Notes: a model not told the origin generated them from the letters alone. A stretch of DNA of 64,000 nt from Halomonas alimentaria (GCF_009902005.1 NZ_WUTT01000001.1:2198227-2262226), one strand, 5' to 3'; positions 34,913 through 44,224 are shown, counted from the stretch's first letter. Numbers and translations are program-made.

Positions 34913-35494
34913 TTAACTAAATTTATTATCGCCGCCAATTGCCTCTTCGTCTAATCGATTCTTCGCGTCGGTCTCGTGTCGCGGGCCGGCCTGAGCGCCG
35001 TCATCATGGCTCTCGTCACGCTGGTCCTCGGCCGGCCGTGGCGCCTCCGCCAGCAGCTCGCTCTCCGCGCCCTCCGTCGCCTCGAGGGGCTCCTCACTGG
35101 GACGGGTCCAGCGCCTCAGCTGCTCCGCCACATCCCGGGCCAGCGGCTTGAGCACCTCGCGATAGTTCTCGTCGTAGTCATCGAGCCCATCGCGGACCCC
35201 GTAGTTGCCGGAGGTCCACAGGCGACGCAGGGCGCGTCGGCGCAGCTGGCCGCTGACGCCTTCCTTGAGGTAGGCAGTAAAGTCAGACCCGGCCGGCAGG
35301 TCGTCGGGATCGGGCAGGGTGTGATCGAGGCTGCCGGGCACCGCTCCCTCGGGCTCCACCGCCTCGTCCTGCGGCGCCTCATTGGCGACCGCGTCAATGA
35401 CATGCTCGGAGGGATGTGCCAGGGACTCCCGGTCGGGCTCGTCCAGTACCTCTTCCCCCAGCTTGCGGCGAGACCAGCGTTCGAACCGACTCAT
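34913..35494 (-). CDS. DUF3306 family protein
   Basis: 193 residues, acidic and proline-rich. The conserved core is residues 1-110: MSRFERWSRRKLG, DDLPAGSDFTAYLKEGVSGQ and LRRRALRRLWTSGNYGVRDG. The C-terminal 80 residues are low-complexity Glu/Asp-rich. Found almost always beside DUF3305 in fdh clusters. Its start overlaps the DUF3305 stop by 4 nt. Function unknown; an assembly factor is the usual guess. Confidence 0.87.
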   Translation of the reverse strand: MSRFERWSRRKLGEEVLDEPDRESLAHPSEHVIDAVANEAPQDEAVEPEGAVPGSLDHTLPDPDDLPAGSDFTAYLKEGVSGQLRRRALRRLWTSGNYGVRDGLDDYDENYREVLKPLARDVAEQLRRWTRPSEEPLEATEGAESELLAEAPRPAEDQRDESHDDGAQAGPRHETDAKNRLDEEAIGGDNKFS

Positions 35495-35922
35495 GGCGTC
35501 ATCTCCCGGGCGCGCCCGGCGCCCTTGCGTTTCTTCTTGCGTCCCTCTTCGGGCGCCTCGCCATGGCGGGCCAGGTAGGCCTCGAGCCAGGCCTGGATCG
35601 CTACTGGCATCGCCACGTCCAGCACCTGCTGTTCGCCGTCCATCCAGCTGGCGGCGACGTCCTGGCTGGCGGTGATCGCCGAGGGAGTGGGGGAGCCGCC
35701 GGCGTCGCCGCAGCGCACGAAGAGCCGAGGGGTGTCGGAGGTAAGGTTGAAGCGGTAGGCGGCGCGCTCGGTCAGGGTGAGCTGCAGGATCAGTGTCCAG
35801 GGCCCTGCATCCCCGGGCGTCAACTCGCGGATAAAGTGACGCCGCGAGACGAATCCCTTGATACGGGTGGTTTCTTCACCCAGCGCGAGACTCACGCTGC
35901 GGTGGTTGGTTAAGGCTGTCAT
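35491..35922 (-). CDS. DUF3305 family protein
   Basis: 143 residues from ATG 35922. Conserved features are RIKGFVSRRHFI, LTLTERAAYRFNLTSDTPRL and AITASQDVAASWMDGEQQVL. The C-terminus is lysine-rich (GRKKKRKGAGRAR). First gene of the leftward fdh operon, 94 bp from the divergent fdhD start. Function unknown; presumed formate dehydrogenase accessory protein. Confidence 0.87.
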   Translation of the reverse strand: MTALTNHRSVSLALGEETTRIKGFVSRRHFIRELTPGDAGPWTLILQLTLTERAAYRFNLTSDTPRLFVRCGDAGGSPTPSAITASQDVAASWMDGEQQVLDVAMPVAIQAWLEAYLARHGEAPEEGRKKKRKGAGRAREMTP

Positions 35923-36016
35923 CGAAGGTCTCTCGGACGTGGGTAAGTGCATTAAAGACTTTCAGTATCGGCAATGCCATCATGACCCATCAACGTCTTT
36001 CAGGAGCCCGCACCGG

Positions 36017-36868
36017 ATGCCACCGATCAGCCTCAGCCGTGCCCGCCTGCCCGCCACCCTGGAGATCGAGGTCCTCGACGAGTATGGCGACCCGCGCCGT
36101 CAGGCGATCGCCGCCGAGCGCCCGCTCACTCTCTATCTCAACAAGCGCGAGATCGTCACCCTGATGACCCTGGGGGCCGACCCCGAAGCGCTGGTGGTGG
36201 GTTACCTGCGCAATCAGGGCCTGCTCGAGCGACGCGAGGACCTGGAAGCGGTGCATGTCGACTGGGAGGTGGAAGCCGCCGCGGTGGTCACCCGGCATCT
36301 TCCCGAGGACCTCGACGAGCGTCTGGGGCATCGCACCGTTACCACCGGCTGTGGCCAGGGTACGGTGTTCGGTCGCATTCTGGACGCGGTGCCCAGGCAA
36401 CCCTTGCCGGATACCCCGGTTCGCCAGTCGGTGCTCTATGCCCTGCTGGAGAACCTCGGGACCTACAACGAGACCTATCGCAGCGCCGGGGCGGTACACG
36501 GCTGCGCCCTGTGTCGCCAGGATTCGGTGCTCGACTTCGTGGAGGACGTGGGGCGCCACAATGCGGTGGATACCCTGGCGGGGCGCCAGTGGCTGGGGGA
36601 GAGCGAGACTGGTGGGGCGGATATCTTCTATACCACCGGCCGGCTGACCTCGGAGATGGTGATCAAGGTGGCCCAGATGGGCATCGGGGTGCTGGTGTCG
36701 CGCTCCGGGGTGACCCAGAAGGGGGTTGAGCTGGCGGAGCGCTTCGGGGTCATGCTGGTGGCCCGGGCCAAAGGGCGCCACTTCCAGGCGATCCATGCCC
36801 AGCGGCGCCTCGAACTGGACGCCATTCCGGCCAGCCGGCCCGGCGACCGGCGGCGGGAGAAGGCCTGA
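36017..36868 (+). CDS. fdhD: Sulfurtransferase FdhD for formate dehydrogenase cofactor
   Basis: Transfers sulfur from a cysteine desulfurase to the bis-MGD cofactor, needed for formate dehydrogenase activity. 283 residues from ATG 36017 with GGAG upstream. The catalytic loop is HGCALCRQD (CxxC), followed by VEDVGRHNAVDTLAG, FYTTGRLTSEMVIKVAQMG and SRSGVTQKGVELA. The N-terminal AAERPLTLYLNKREIVTLM is typical. Divergent from the fdh operon. Its TGA stop abuts the stop of the convergent XRE gene. Confidence 0.95.
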   Translation: MPPISLSRARLPATLEIEVLDEYGDPRRQAIAAERPLTLYLNKREIVTLMTLGADPEALVVGYLRNQGLLERREDLEAVHVDWEVEAAAVVTRHLPEDLDERLGHRTVTTGCGQGTVFGRILDAVPRQPLPDTPVRQSVLYALLENLGTYNETYRSAGAVHGCALCRQDSVLDFVEDVGRHNAVDTLAGRQWLGESETGGADIFYTTGRLTSEMVIKVAQMGIGVLVSRSGVTQKGVELAERFGVMLVARAKGRHFQAIHAQRRLELDAIPASRPGDRRREKA

Positions 36869-37501
36869 TCAGGCGGCCTCGCCCCGGGTACACACCGACA
36901 GCACCACGGCATCCTCGTCGCTGGTCGAGACCAGCGCGTGGCCCATGGCGCTGTCGAAGTAGATGCTGTCACCAGTCTCCAGCTGCAGAGGCTCGTAGAA
37001 CTCGGTATACAGCAGGATCTCGCCCTCCAGCACCATCAGGAACTCCTCGCCGTCGTGGCGGACCCACTCGCTGAACTCCTCGAAGCGTCGTGCCCGCACG
37101 ATGGTCTTGAAGGGAATCATGCGCTTCTGGGCCAGTTCACAGCTGAGCAGCTCGTGCTCGTAGGTCGGTGTCGGGTGCAGTTCGCCATGGCCGCGTCGGG
37201 TCAGGTCGCGACGCCCCGTGGTGCGCGCCTGCTGGCGAGGCGGCGAGAGCAGTTGGGGGAGGTCGATGCCCAGTCCGCTGATCAGCTTCTGAACCGCGGT
37301 GAACGTCGGCGAGATCTGGTCGTTCTCGATCTTCGACAGGGTGGAGCGTGCAAGGCCAGTACGCTGGCTGACGTCTTCCAGCGTCCACTGGTTGGCCAGG
37401 CGGATTTCGCGCAGGCGTTCGCCGAGGCGCAGCGGCTCGACGAAGGGCTTGCGCCCGGAGGCGATGCGCAGGGCAGCATCCTGATCGTTGGTTTCTGTCA
37501 T
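36869..37501 (-). CDS. XRE-family regulator with C-terminal cupin domain
   Basis: 210 residues: an N-terminal helix-turn-helix (LGERLREIRLANQWTLEDVS, QRTGLARSTLSKIENDQISP, residues about 25-80) and a C-terminal cupin (EEFLMVLEGEILLYTEFYEP, LETGDSIYFDSAMGHALVST). Regulators of this type sense small ligands such as polyamines, sugars or carboxylates. Convergent with fdhD and at the edge of the fdh locus; control of formate metabolism is possible but not shown. The HTH is close to SinR/PuuR-type. Confidence 0.9.
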   Translation of the reverse strand: MTETNDQDAALRIASGRKPFVEPLRLGERLREIRLANQWTLEDVSQRTGLARSTLSKIENDQISPTFTAVQKLISGLGIDLPQLLSPPRQQARTTGRRDLTRRGHGELHPTPTYEHELLSCELAQKRMIPFKTIVRARRFEEFSEWVRHDGEEFLMVLEGEILLYTEFYEPLQLETGDSIYFDSAMGHALVSTSDEDAVVLSVCTRGEAA

Positions 37502-37606
37502 GGCGCGAGTTCACTATAGGAAACAGGTTTTCCCGAGCTTATCACAACGCCACCGGATGCCGGCTATCCCGTGCGCCGGCAGATTCGCCGCCTCGGTGCA
37601 GGAAGA

Positions 37607-38596
37607 TCAGCCGCGGCTGCCCGGGTCACCGGCGGTGTCGGTTTCCTGATCGTCAGAAACGCCATCGCCGAAGGGCAGTCCCAGCAGTGCCTTGACATGG
37701 GCATCAACGCAGCGTCCCAGCGACTCCAGGTGATAGCCCCCCTCGAGTACCGACACCAGCCTTCCGTCGGCATACAGCTCGGCGATCTCCAGCGCCATAT
37801 GGGTCACCCAGTGGAAGTCCTCGTCCTCCAGGTTGAGCTCGGCCATCTCGTCCTCGCGGTGGGCGTCGAAACCCGAGGAGAGCAGCACCAGTTCGGGCTT
37901 GAAACGATGCAAGGCGGGCAGCCAGTCATCCTCGATTGCCTTGCGGAAGGCGGCGCTGTCGGTGCCGGCGGAGAGCGGTGTGTTGACCACGTTCTGCCAT
38001 TCGCTGCGCAGGTAACGCCAGGGATAGAACGGAAACTGGAAACTGGTGCAGACCAGCACCTCGGGGTCGTCCTTGAAGATGTCGATGGTGCCGTTGCACT
38101 GGTGGACATCGAAATCGAGGATGGCGATGCGCCGTGCGCCGTACTTCTTGCGGGCATGGGCGGCACCCACCGCGACATTGTTGTAGAAGCAGAAGCCCAT
38201 GGCATCGGTGGCCTCGGCGTGATGGCCGGGTGGGCGCACCGCGCAGAAGACGTTGTCGGCCTGATGGCGAAACACCTGGTCGACGCCGCGGATCACCGCC
38301 CCCGCAGCGACACGCGCTGCCTTGAGGCTGTCGGGGTTCATCATGGTGTCACTGTCGAGGGTGACGATCCCCTGCTCCGGCACACACTTGTCCAGGGCAC
38401 GCAGGTGGCGAACCGGATGGACCAGGGCGAGCTCTTCCTCGGTGGCCGGACGCGCCTCCGACTGCATGGTCTGCTGCAGGGTGCCCGACAGGGACAGGCG
38501 TGCCCGGATCGCCTCCAGGCGCAAGGGGCTTTCCGGGTGCTCCGGCCCCATATGGTGGAGGTGGCAGTCGGGATGGGTGATGTAACCGGTGATCAT
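37607..38596 (-). CDS. Histone deacetylase-family protein (AcuC/HdaH-like)
   Basis: 329 residues from ATG 38596 (GGAG upstream). Zinc deacetylase motifs: RPPGHHAEATDAMGFCFYNN (His125-His126), LDFDVHQCNG (Asp163, His165), SSGFDAHREDEM and LEGGYHLESL. The zinc ligands and catalytic His pair are intact, so enzymatic activity is expected. Substrates in bacteria include acetyl-lysine proteins and acetylpolyamines. Divergent, 114 bp apart, from a Pat-type lysine acetyltransferase gene, which favours protein deacetylation. Confidence 0.9.
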   Translation of the reverse strand: MITGYITHPDCHLHHMGPEHPESPLRLEAIRARLSLSGTLQQTMQSEARPATEEELALVHPVRHLRALDKCVPEQGIVTLDSDTMMNPDSLKAARVAAGAVIRGVDQVFRHQADNVFCAVRPPGHHAEATDAMGFCFYNNVAVGAAHARKKYGARRIAILDFDVHQCNGTIDIFKDDPEVLVCTSFQFPFYPWRYLRSEWQNVVNTPLSAGTDSAAFRKAIEDDWLPALHRFKPELVLLSSGFDAHREDEMAELNLEDEDFHWVTHMALEIAELYADGRLVSVLEGGYHLESLGRCVDAHVKALLGLPFGDGVSDDQETDTAGDPGSRG

Positions 38597-38710
38597 GGCG
38601 CTCTCCGTGCTGACTGGGATCACTTTACTTGAGCCAAGCCCTTGCCAGACAGTGTCAATAGGTCGTACACAGTAGGCATCAATTCATGCGCCAACAGCCG
38701 GGAGATTGCC

Positions 38711-41458
38711 TTGAGCACCCGTTTCCTCCGCCACTTCTTCGAACCTCGCACCATCGCCGTGATCGGCGCCTCGGAAAAGTCGGAATCCCTGGGGGGCATC
38801 GTTATCCGTAACCTGCTGGAGGGGGAGTTTCCCGGCACGATCTGGGCGGTGAACCCCAAGGGTTACAGCAGCGTGCATGGCCAGCCGGCCTTCTCTCGTG
38901 TCTCCCAACTCCCCGAGGTGCCCGACCTGGCGGTGATCTGCTCACCGGTCGAGACGGTACCGGGCCGTATCGCCAGGCTAGGCAGCTTCGGCTGCCGCGC
39001 CGCTCTGGTGCTCTCCGGTGGCTCGCATCTCGACGAGGAGCGTGATGGCAAGGCCTCGATCCGCAGCCGCATGCTGGAGGCGGCCCGCGCCTCCGGCATA
39101 CGGGTTCTGGGTCCCGAGTGCATGGGGCTGATCGTCCCCGGACGGCACCTCAATGCCTCCTATGCCAACCAGGTCATCAAGCGCGGCAAGGTCGCCTATC
39201 TCGGTCAGTCGGGCATGCTGGGCACGGCGATGATCGACTGGGCGGCGGGGCGCGGGGTGGGCTTCTCCCACCTGATCACCCTGGGGGATAGCGTCGACGT
39301 GATGCTTCCCGACCTGTTGGATTACATCAACCAGTACTCGCCGACCCAGGCAATCCTGCTGCATCTCGAGAAGGTGATGGATGCCCAGCATTTCATGACC
39401 GCGCTGCGCGATGCCTCACGCAACCGTCTGGTGCTGGCGATCAAGAGCGGGCGCACTCCCGAGTCCGACCTCACCGGGCTACCGCCAACCCCGGGGATTG
39501 CCAACCGCGACCAGCTGTTCGATGCCGCCTTCTCCCGGGCCGGCGTGGTTCGCGTGCATGACTCCGACGAGCTGTTCGACGCCCTGATGACCCTGTCACG
39601 CATGAAGCCCCTGCGTGGCGATCGACTGGCGATCGTCTCCAACGGCCTGGGGCCGGCGATGCTGGCCATCGACAAGCTGATCAACGCCGGCGGCAAGCTG
39701 GCGGACTTCAGAGAGGAAACGCGTGACGCCCTGCGTAGTGGCGGCCTGGATATCAGTAAGCCCGGCGAGAACCCCGTCGACCTGGGCGGCAACGCCACGC
39801 CAGAAATGATGGTGGATGCGTTGGAGATCGTGGCCGCGGATCCCGGTGTCGATGCGGTGCTGGTGGTGCATGCCCCCACTCGCCTGGCGCCTTCCAAGGT
39901 GACCGCCCAGGCGCTGGTGGCCAACCGCAAGCGGTTCCGCCGCAACCTGTTGACCAGCTTCATGGGCCTCGAAGAGGCCTTCTCGGCTCGCCACGAATGC
40001 AACCTGGCAGGGATCCCCACCTATGTGTCGCCCGAGCAGGCGGTGAAGGCCTTCATGCACATGGTGAACTTCCAGCGCGTCCAGGCGCTGTTGCAGGAGA
40101 CGCCTCCGAGCCTGCCGTTCTCAACTACCCGCGAGAGTCGTGTCCGCTGCCGCAAGCTGATCGAGACGGTTAAGGCCGAGGGGCGCGAAACGTTGACCCA
40201 CTCCGAGACCGCCCAGGTGCTGGAGGCCTACGGCATTCCCGTGGCGACCCGGCGCTATGTGACGACAGCGGAGGAGAGTGCCGCGGCAGCGGAGGCGTTC
40301 GAGGGCAGCATGGCCCTCAAGGTGATCCACGAGGGCAACTGCCGACCGTTCCGCTATCGCAAGCATCCTCACCGCCTTTCCGCCGGCCTGCTTCAGGACC
40401 TGAGGACGCCGCAGCAGGTAGCAGAGGGTGTCGAGTTGCTGGGCGAGAAGATCGCCGAGAAGTATCCCGCCTTCGAGGTGCGTGAGTATTGCCTGCAGCC
40501 CATGCAGCGCGGCAAGCACTCCATGCAGGTGTGCGCCGGCATTACCCGCGATCCGGTGTTCGGCCCGGTGGTGGTGTTCGGCATCGGTGGCTACAAGGTC
40601 AATATCCTGGCCGACCGCCAGGTGGCGCTACCGCCGCTCAACATGCGCCTGGCCGAGGACACGATCGAGCACACCCATGTGGCGCGCCTGATCCACGAGC
40701 ACTCCAGCGACCCGAGCCGCGATATCGACAGGCTATGTCAGTTGCTGGTCAAGCTGTCGCAAATGGCCAGCGACCTGCTCGAGCTGCGTGGTCTTGAGAT
40801 CAACCCGTTGCTGCTCAATCGCGATGACATGGTGGCGGTGGACTTCGCCATGGATCTCGGCCAACCGGCGCGCTTCGCGATCATGCCCTATCCCGAGGAG
40901 CTCAGGGAGTGGGTCACGCTCAAGAACGGCTGGGAAGTCGAGGTGCGTCCGATTCGCGCAGAGGATGCGCCGCTGATTACCAGCTTCCACGGCCAGCTCT
41001 CCGAGGAGAGCATCCGCTTCCGCTATTTCCACAACAAGGCGGACCTGACCCAGCGCGACCTGTCGATGCTCTCGCATATCAACTACGACCGTCAGATGGC
41101 CTTTATCGCCGAGCACCTGGTGGAGGATGGCAGGAAGGAGATGCTGGGCGTGGTCAGGGTCTGGAACGACCCCGACAATATCCGTACCGAGTTCTCGGTC
41201 ATCATCCGCGACGACCTGCAGGGCCTGGGCATCGGCAGCCTGCTGATGAACAAGATGATCAATTACTGCAAGAGTGTCGGCACCCTGGAGATGATCGGCA
41301 AGATCATGGTCGACAATCACCCCATGCGTGCGCTGATGAAGCACCTGGGCTTCAAGCAGCGCTACAACATGGAGGAGCAGGTGGTCGACGCGGTGCTGCG
41401 CCTCAATGAACCCGACAGCGAGTGGCAGCGCCACCGCCTGGAGAGTCTGCCGGACTGA
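38711..41458 (+). CDS. Pat-type protein lysine acetyltransferase (NDP-forming acyl-CoA synthetase + GNAT)
   Basis: 915 residues. The N-terminal CoA-binding Rossmann domain (RTIAVIGASEKSESLGG), ligase-CoA domain and ATP-grasp-like domain resemble NDP-forming acyl-CoA synthetases. The C-terminal 170 residues are a GNAT domain with DLQGLGIGSLLMNKMINYCK as the acetyl-CoA loop. This is the PatZ/YfiQ architecture, which acetylates Acs/PrpE-type enzymes. The start is placed at TTG 38711, with GGGAG 7 nt upstream; no ATG gives as good a fit. prpE in this window is a plausible substrate. Confidence 0.9.
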   Translation: MSTRFLRHFFEPRTIAVIGASEKSESLGGIVIRNLLEGEFPGTIWAVNPKGYSSVHGQPAFSRVSQLPEVPDLAVICSPVETVPGRIARLGSFGCRAALVLSGGSHLDEERDGKASIRSRMLEAARASGIRVLGPECMGLIVPGRHLNASYANQVIKRGKVAYLGQSGMLGTAMIDWAAGRGVGFSHLITLGDSVDVMLPDLLDYINQYSPTQAILLHLEKVMDAQHFMTALRDASRNRLVLAIKSGRTPESDLTGLPPTPGIANRDQLFDAAFSRAGVVRVHDSDELFDALMTLSRMKPLRGDRLAIVSNGLGPAMLAIDKLINAGGKLADFREETRDALRSGGLDISKPGENPVDLGGNATPEMMVDALEIVAADPGVDAVLVVHAPTRLAPSKVTAQALVANRKRFRRNLLTSFMGLEEAFSARHECNLAGIPTYVSPEQAVKAFMHMVNFQRVQALLQETPPSLPFSTTRESRVRCRKLIETVKAEGRETLTHSETAQVLEAYGIPVATRRYVTTAEESAAAAEAFEGSMALKVIHEGNCRPFRYRKHPHRLSAGLLQDLRTPQQVAEGVELLGEKIAEKYPAFEVREYCLQPMQRGKHSMQVCAGITRDPVFGPVVVFGIGGYKVNILADRQVALPPLNMRLAEDTIEHTHVARLIHEHSSDPSRDIDRLCQLLVKLSQMASDLLELRGLEINPLLLNRDDMVAVDFAMDLGQPARFAIMPYPEELREWVTLKNGWEVEVRPIRAEDAPLITSFHGQLSEESIRFRYFHNKADLTQRDLSMLSHINYDRQMAFIAEHLVEDGRKEMLGVVRVWNDPDNIRTEFSVIIRDDLQGLGIGSLLMNKMINYCKSVGTLEMIGKIMVDNHPMRALMKHLGFKQRYNMEEQVVDAVLRLNEPDSEWQRHRLESLPD

Positions 41459-41541
41459 GGATCCCGGGATAATCGCCTTCATGCCGCCGCGGGTTCACAC
41501 GCGTCGGCATTGACGAGGCGGGTAACAGTCCGGGAAGCGCC

Positions 41542-42183
41542 TCAGGGCGCGAGGCGGAAGTGGTGCCAGTCGCCGTCGCGGCGCTCGTAGCGGATCCGGT
41601 CATGGAGGCGGCTGGGCTGGCCCTGCCAGAACTCGACCATCTCGGGAATGATGCGGTAGCCACCCCAGTGCACAGGGCGCGGGATCTGCTGACCCTCGTA
41701 GGCCTGTTCGAAGCGTGCCTGACGCTCCTCGATCCAGGTGCGGTCCGGAATCACCACGCTCTGGGTGGCAATCCAGGCGCCGAGCTGGCTGGCTCGGGGA
41801 CGACTGGCGAAGTAGTCGTCGGACTCCTGTTCGCTGACCTGTTCGACGCGTCCCTCGATGCGCACCTGACGAGCCAGTGATGGCCACCAGAAGGTCAGGG
41901 CGGCGTGGGGCACGTTGGTCAGTTCACTGCCCTTGTGGCTGTGGTAGTTGGTGTAGAAGACGAAACCCTGTTCATCGACGCCCTTGAGCAGCACCACTCG
42001 AGCATGGGGTAGCCCTTGGCTGTCTGCGGTGGCCAGGGTCATGGCGTTGCCGTCGAGGCCCTCGCTCTCCAGCGCCAGGGTCAACCACTCCTCGAACAGC
42101 GGCATGGGGTCATCGGTAACCTGGGCCTCGTCGAGCTGGCCGCCTTCATAGTCGCGGCGGATATCGGCAATGTTGCGTGTCAT
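41542..42183 (-). CDS. pdxH: Pyridoxamine/pyridoxine 5'-phosphate oxidase
   Basis: FMN enzyme for the last step of PLP formation. 213 residues; family motifs are ATADSQGLPHARVVLLKGVD, FYTNYHSHKG, FWWPSLARQVRIEGRVEQVS, SRPRASQLGAWIATQS and GGYRIIPEMVEFWQGQPSRL, ending in HDRIRY...WHHFRLAP. Monocistronic by position. Confidence 0.97.
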   Translation of the reverse strand: MTRNIADIRRDYEGGQLDEAQVTDDPMPLFEEWLTLALESEGLDGNAMTLATADSQGLPHARVVLLKGVDEQGFVFYTNYHSHKGSELTNVPHAALTFWWPSLARQVRIEGRVEQVSEQESDDYFASRPRASQLGAWIATQSVVIPDRTWIEERQARFEQAYEGQQIPRPVHWGGYRIIPEMVEFWQGQPSRLHDRIRYERRDGDWHHFRLAP

Positions 42184-42305
42184 CGTGCTGAGCTCTCCTG
42201 AAATCTCTGTGCATGTTCGCCGCTTCGAGGACGCAGCTCAACACCTGTTTTGCAGCGCGGTAACATTTTCTGGCGCTATACATTGTGTCGAACCCGTCGG
42301 GACTC

Positions 42306-42653
42306 TCATCCCATCCAGCCCAGCTGGACCATGGCCATATAGGCACCGGTGCCGCCGATGATCGAGAGCAGGGCGTTGCGACGCCAAAGGTGCAGGAGGG
42401 CGACGATCAGCGCGGCCGCAATCATCGGCCAGCCGGTGGTGCCGGCGTTGAGCCGGCCGTCGAGCAGGGGCCGGAAGTCGCGCAGTGCATAGATCACCAG
42501 GATCATCATCACCGTGGGGGGCAGGTAGCGGCCCAGATGCAGGATCAAGGGGTGGTCGGCATGCCGCGCCAGGGCCACGAAGGGGATGACCCGCGTCGCG
42601 AAGGTGGCCAGGGCGCAGATGCCGATAAACAGCAGCAGCGAGGGAGTGCTCAT
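42306..42653 (-). CDS. azlD: AzlD family branched-chain amino acid exporter subunit
   Basis: 115-residue membrane protein with about four helices; LLLFIGICALATFATRVIPF, GRYLPPTVMMILVIYALRD and the short loops are typical of AzlD/YgaH. Its ATG at 42653 overlaps the azlC stop by 4 nt (ATGA). Together the two form a branched-chain amino acid efflux pair. Confidence 0.9.
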   Translation of the reverse strand: MSTPSLLLFIGICALATFATRVIPFVALARHADHPLILHLGRYLPPTVMMILVIYALRDFRPLLDGRLNAGTTGWPMIAAALIVALLHLWRRNALLSIIGGTGAYMAMVQLGWMG

Positions 42654-43345
42654 GCGCTGGCCTCCAGGTTGCGGCCGAGACGGTAGTGCAGCAGCAGGAT
42701 CAGGCTGGCTGCGCCGATGGCGCCCAGCAGCAGGTGACGGTCCGGCAACAGCAGCAGGGCGCCCAGTCCGGTGAACAGGGCAATGGCGAAGGGCAGCCAG
42801 CGACGCAGACGACGCGCCTGTTCGAGGGTGAGCACGATAAACAGTGCCGTCAGGGCGAACTCGATGCCCTGGCTGTCGAAGGCAAGCGTGGTGCCTGCCA
42901 GCACCCCGGCGATGGAGCCCAGCACCCACCAGGCCTGGTTGAGCAGGCTGACCCGGAAGGCCAGGGCCTGGTCACCGGCCCGCTCTGCCGGCAGGGTGGT
43001 GATCAGCGAGTAGGTCTCGTCGGTGAGGGCGAAGATCAGGTAGGGCTTGCGCCAACCGGCCCCCTGGAAGCGCTTGAGCAGCGAGAGACCATAGAAGAGG
43101 TGCCGGGAATTGAGCATCAGGGTCGCCACGGCCAGTTCCATGAGCCCGGCGCCGGCGGCGAGCAGCGCAACGGCGAGAAACTGGCCGGCGCCGGCATAGA
43201 TTACCAGCGACATCATCACCGCCGCCCACCAGGGCACGCCGACCTCCACGGCGAGGATCCCGTAGGCGGCTCCCAGCGGCAGGTAGCCGAACATCACGGG
43301 CAGGGTAAGCTTCCCGGCTTCCTTCCAGGCATACGGTAATGACAC
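42650..43345 (-). CDS. azlC: AzlC family branched-chain amino acid exporter
   Basis: 231-residue multi-pass protein (YgaZ/AzlC). LPVMFGYLPLGAAYGILAVE, MSLVIYAGAGQFLAVALLAA and NSRHLFYGLSLLKRF are family features. The start is set at GTG 43345, with AAGGAG 9 nt upstream; the in-frame ATG 24 codons earlier encodes an unlikely extension. Operon with azlD. Confidence 0.9.
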   Translation of the reverse strand: MSLPYAWKEAGKLTLPVMFGYLPLGAAYGILAVEVGVPWWAAVMMSLVIYAGAGQFLAVALLAAGAGLMELAVATLMLNSRHLFYGLSLLKRFQGAGWRKPYLIFALTDETYSLITTLPAERAGDQALAFRVSLLNQAWWVLGSIAGVLAGTTLAFDSQGIEFALTALFIVLTLEQARRLRRWLPFAIALFTGLGALLLLPDRHLLLGAIGAASLILLLHYRLGRNLEASA

Positions 43346-43469
43346 GGTGATAGACTCCTTACCAGCAGTAGGCTGATGCGATGGCCAGCATTGCCATTTA
43401 TGGTAAGGCAAATCCACCGGCTTGACAGCTCATGACAAGATACTCATCTGAAAAATGCAGGGAGGCAAG

Positions 43470-44153
43470 ATGACTCGACTACTGGTCTGGGATATCCCGG
43501 TTCGCCTTTTTCACTGGTCCCTGGTGGCCCTTGTGGGGCTCTCGTTCTACACGATGAAGACCGAGGGCGCGCCCTTCGTCTTTCCGGTCGAGATCCATGC
43601 CCGCGCGGGTTACCTGCTGCTGGGACTGCTGCTGTTTCGCTGGCTCTGGGGGCTGCTGGGCAGCCCTCATGCGCGCTTCGCCAGCTTCCTGCGCTCCCCC
43701 GGCAGCATGATCGACTATGGGCGGCGCCTGCTCGGCGGCAGACCGCCCGCGTTCGCCGGCCACAACCCCCTGGGCGGCGCCATGGTCCTGGTCATGTTGC
43801 TGTCACTGTCGTTCCAGGCGGTCAGCGGCCTGTTCATGACCGACGATATCTTCTTCAAGGCGCCGCTGAACGGCTGGGTGGACGGTGATACCGTCGATAT
43901 CCTCATGGCGCTCCATCACCTCAACGCCAACCTGCTGGTGGTGCTGATCGCCGGTCACCTGTTGGCACTGGTAGTACACCGCTTTAAGGGAGAGCGGCTG
44001 GTGGGCGCCATGATCACCGGCCGCAAGGCACTGGGGCGGCGCCCCGAGGATGAGCCCGGAGCTGGTCTCGAGCGTCGTACGGCGAGCCTGTGGCTAGCCC
44101 TGGTCCTGGTCGTGCTCTGTGCCCTGCCAGTGATCTGGCTGTGGTACGCGTGA
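43470..44153 (+). CDS. Cytochrome b561-family membrane protein
   Basis: 227 residues from ATG 43470, with GGGAGG upstream. About four helices with haem-ligand histidines in IPVRLFHWSLVALVG, VEIHARAGYLLLGLLLFR, MALHHLNANLLVVLIAGH and LVVHRFKG. This Ni,Fe-hydrogenase I-like cytochrome b561 family shuttles electrons between quinol and a c-type partner. A cytochrome c' gene lies convergently 71 bp downstream and is the probable partner. Confidence 0.9.
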   Translation: MTRLLVWDIPVRLFHWSLVALVGLSFYTMKTEGAPFVFPVEIHARAGYLLLGLLLFRWLWGLLGSPHARFASFLRSPGSMIDYGRRLLGGRPPAFAGHNPLGGAMVLVMLLSLSFQAVSGLFMTDDIFFKAPLNGWVDGDTVDILMALHHLNANLLVVLIAGHLLALVVHRFKGERLVGAMITGRKALGRRPEDEPGAGLERRTASLWLALVLVVLCALPVIWLWYA

Positions 44154-44162
44154 GCCGAATGC

Positions 44163-44194
44163 GCGACGGGGCGGCCTGAAGGCCGCCCCGTCGC
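44163..44194. terminator. Bidirectional terminator between cytochrome b561 and cytochrome c' genes
   Basis: Perfect 14-bp GC-rich arms (GCGACGGGGCGGCC and its complement) around TGAA, placed between two convergent genes. The T-tract is poor on both strands, but stem strength and position support termination. Confidence 0.65.
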
Positions 44195-44224
44195 ATTCAC
44201 ATCCAGGTGGGTGTCCGGGTATGA

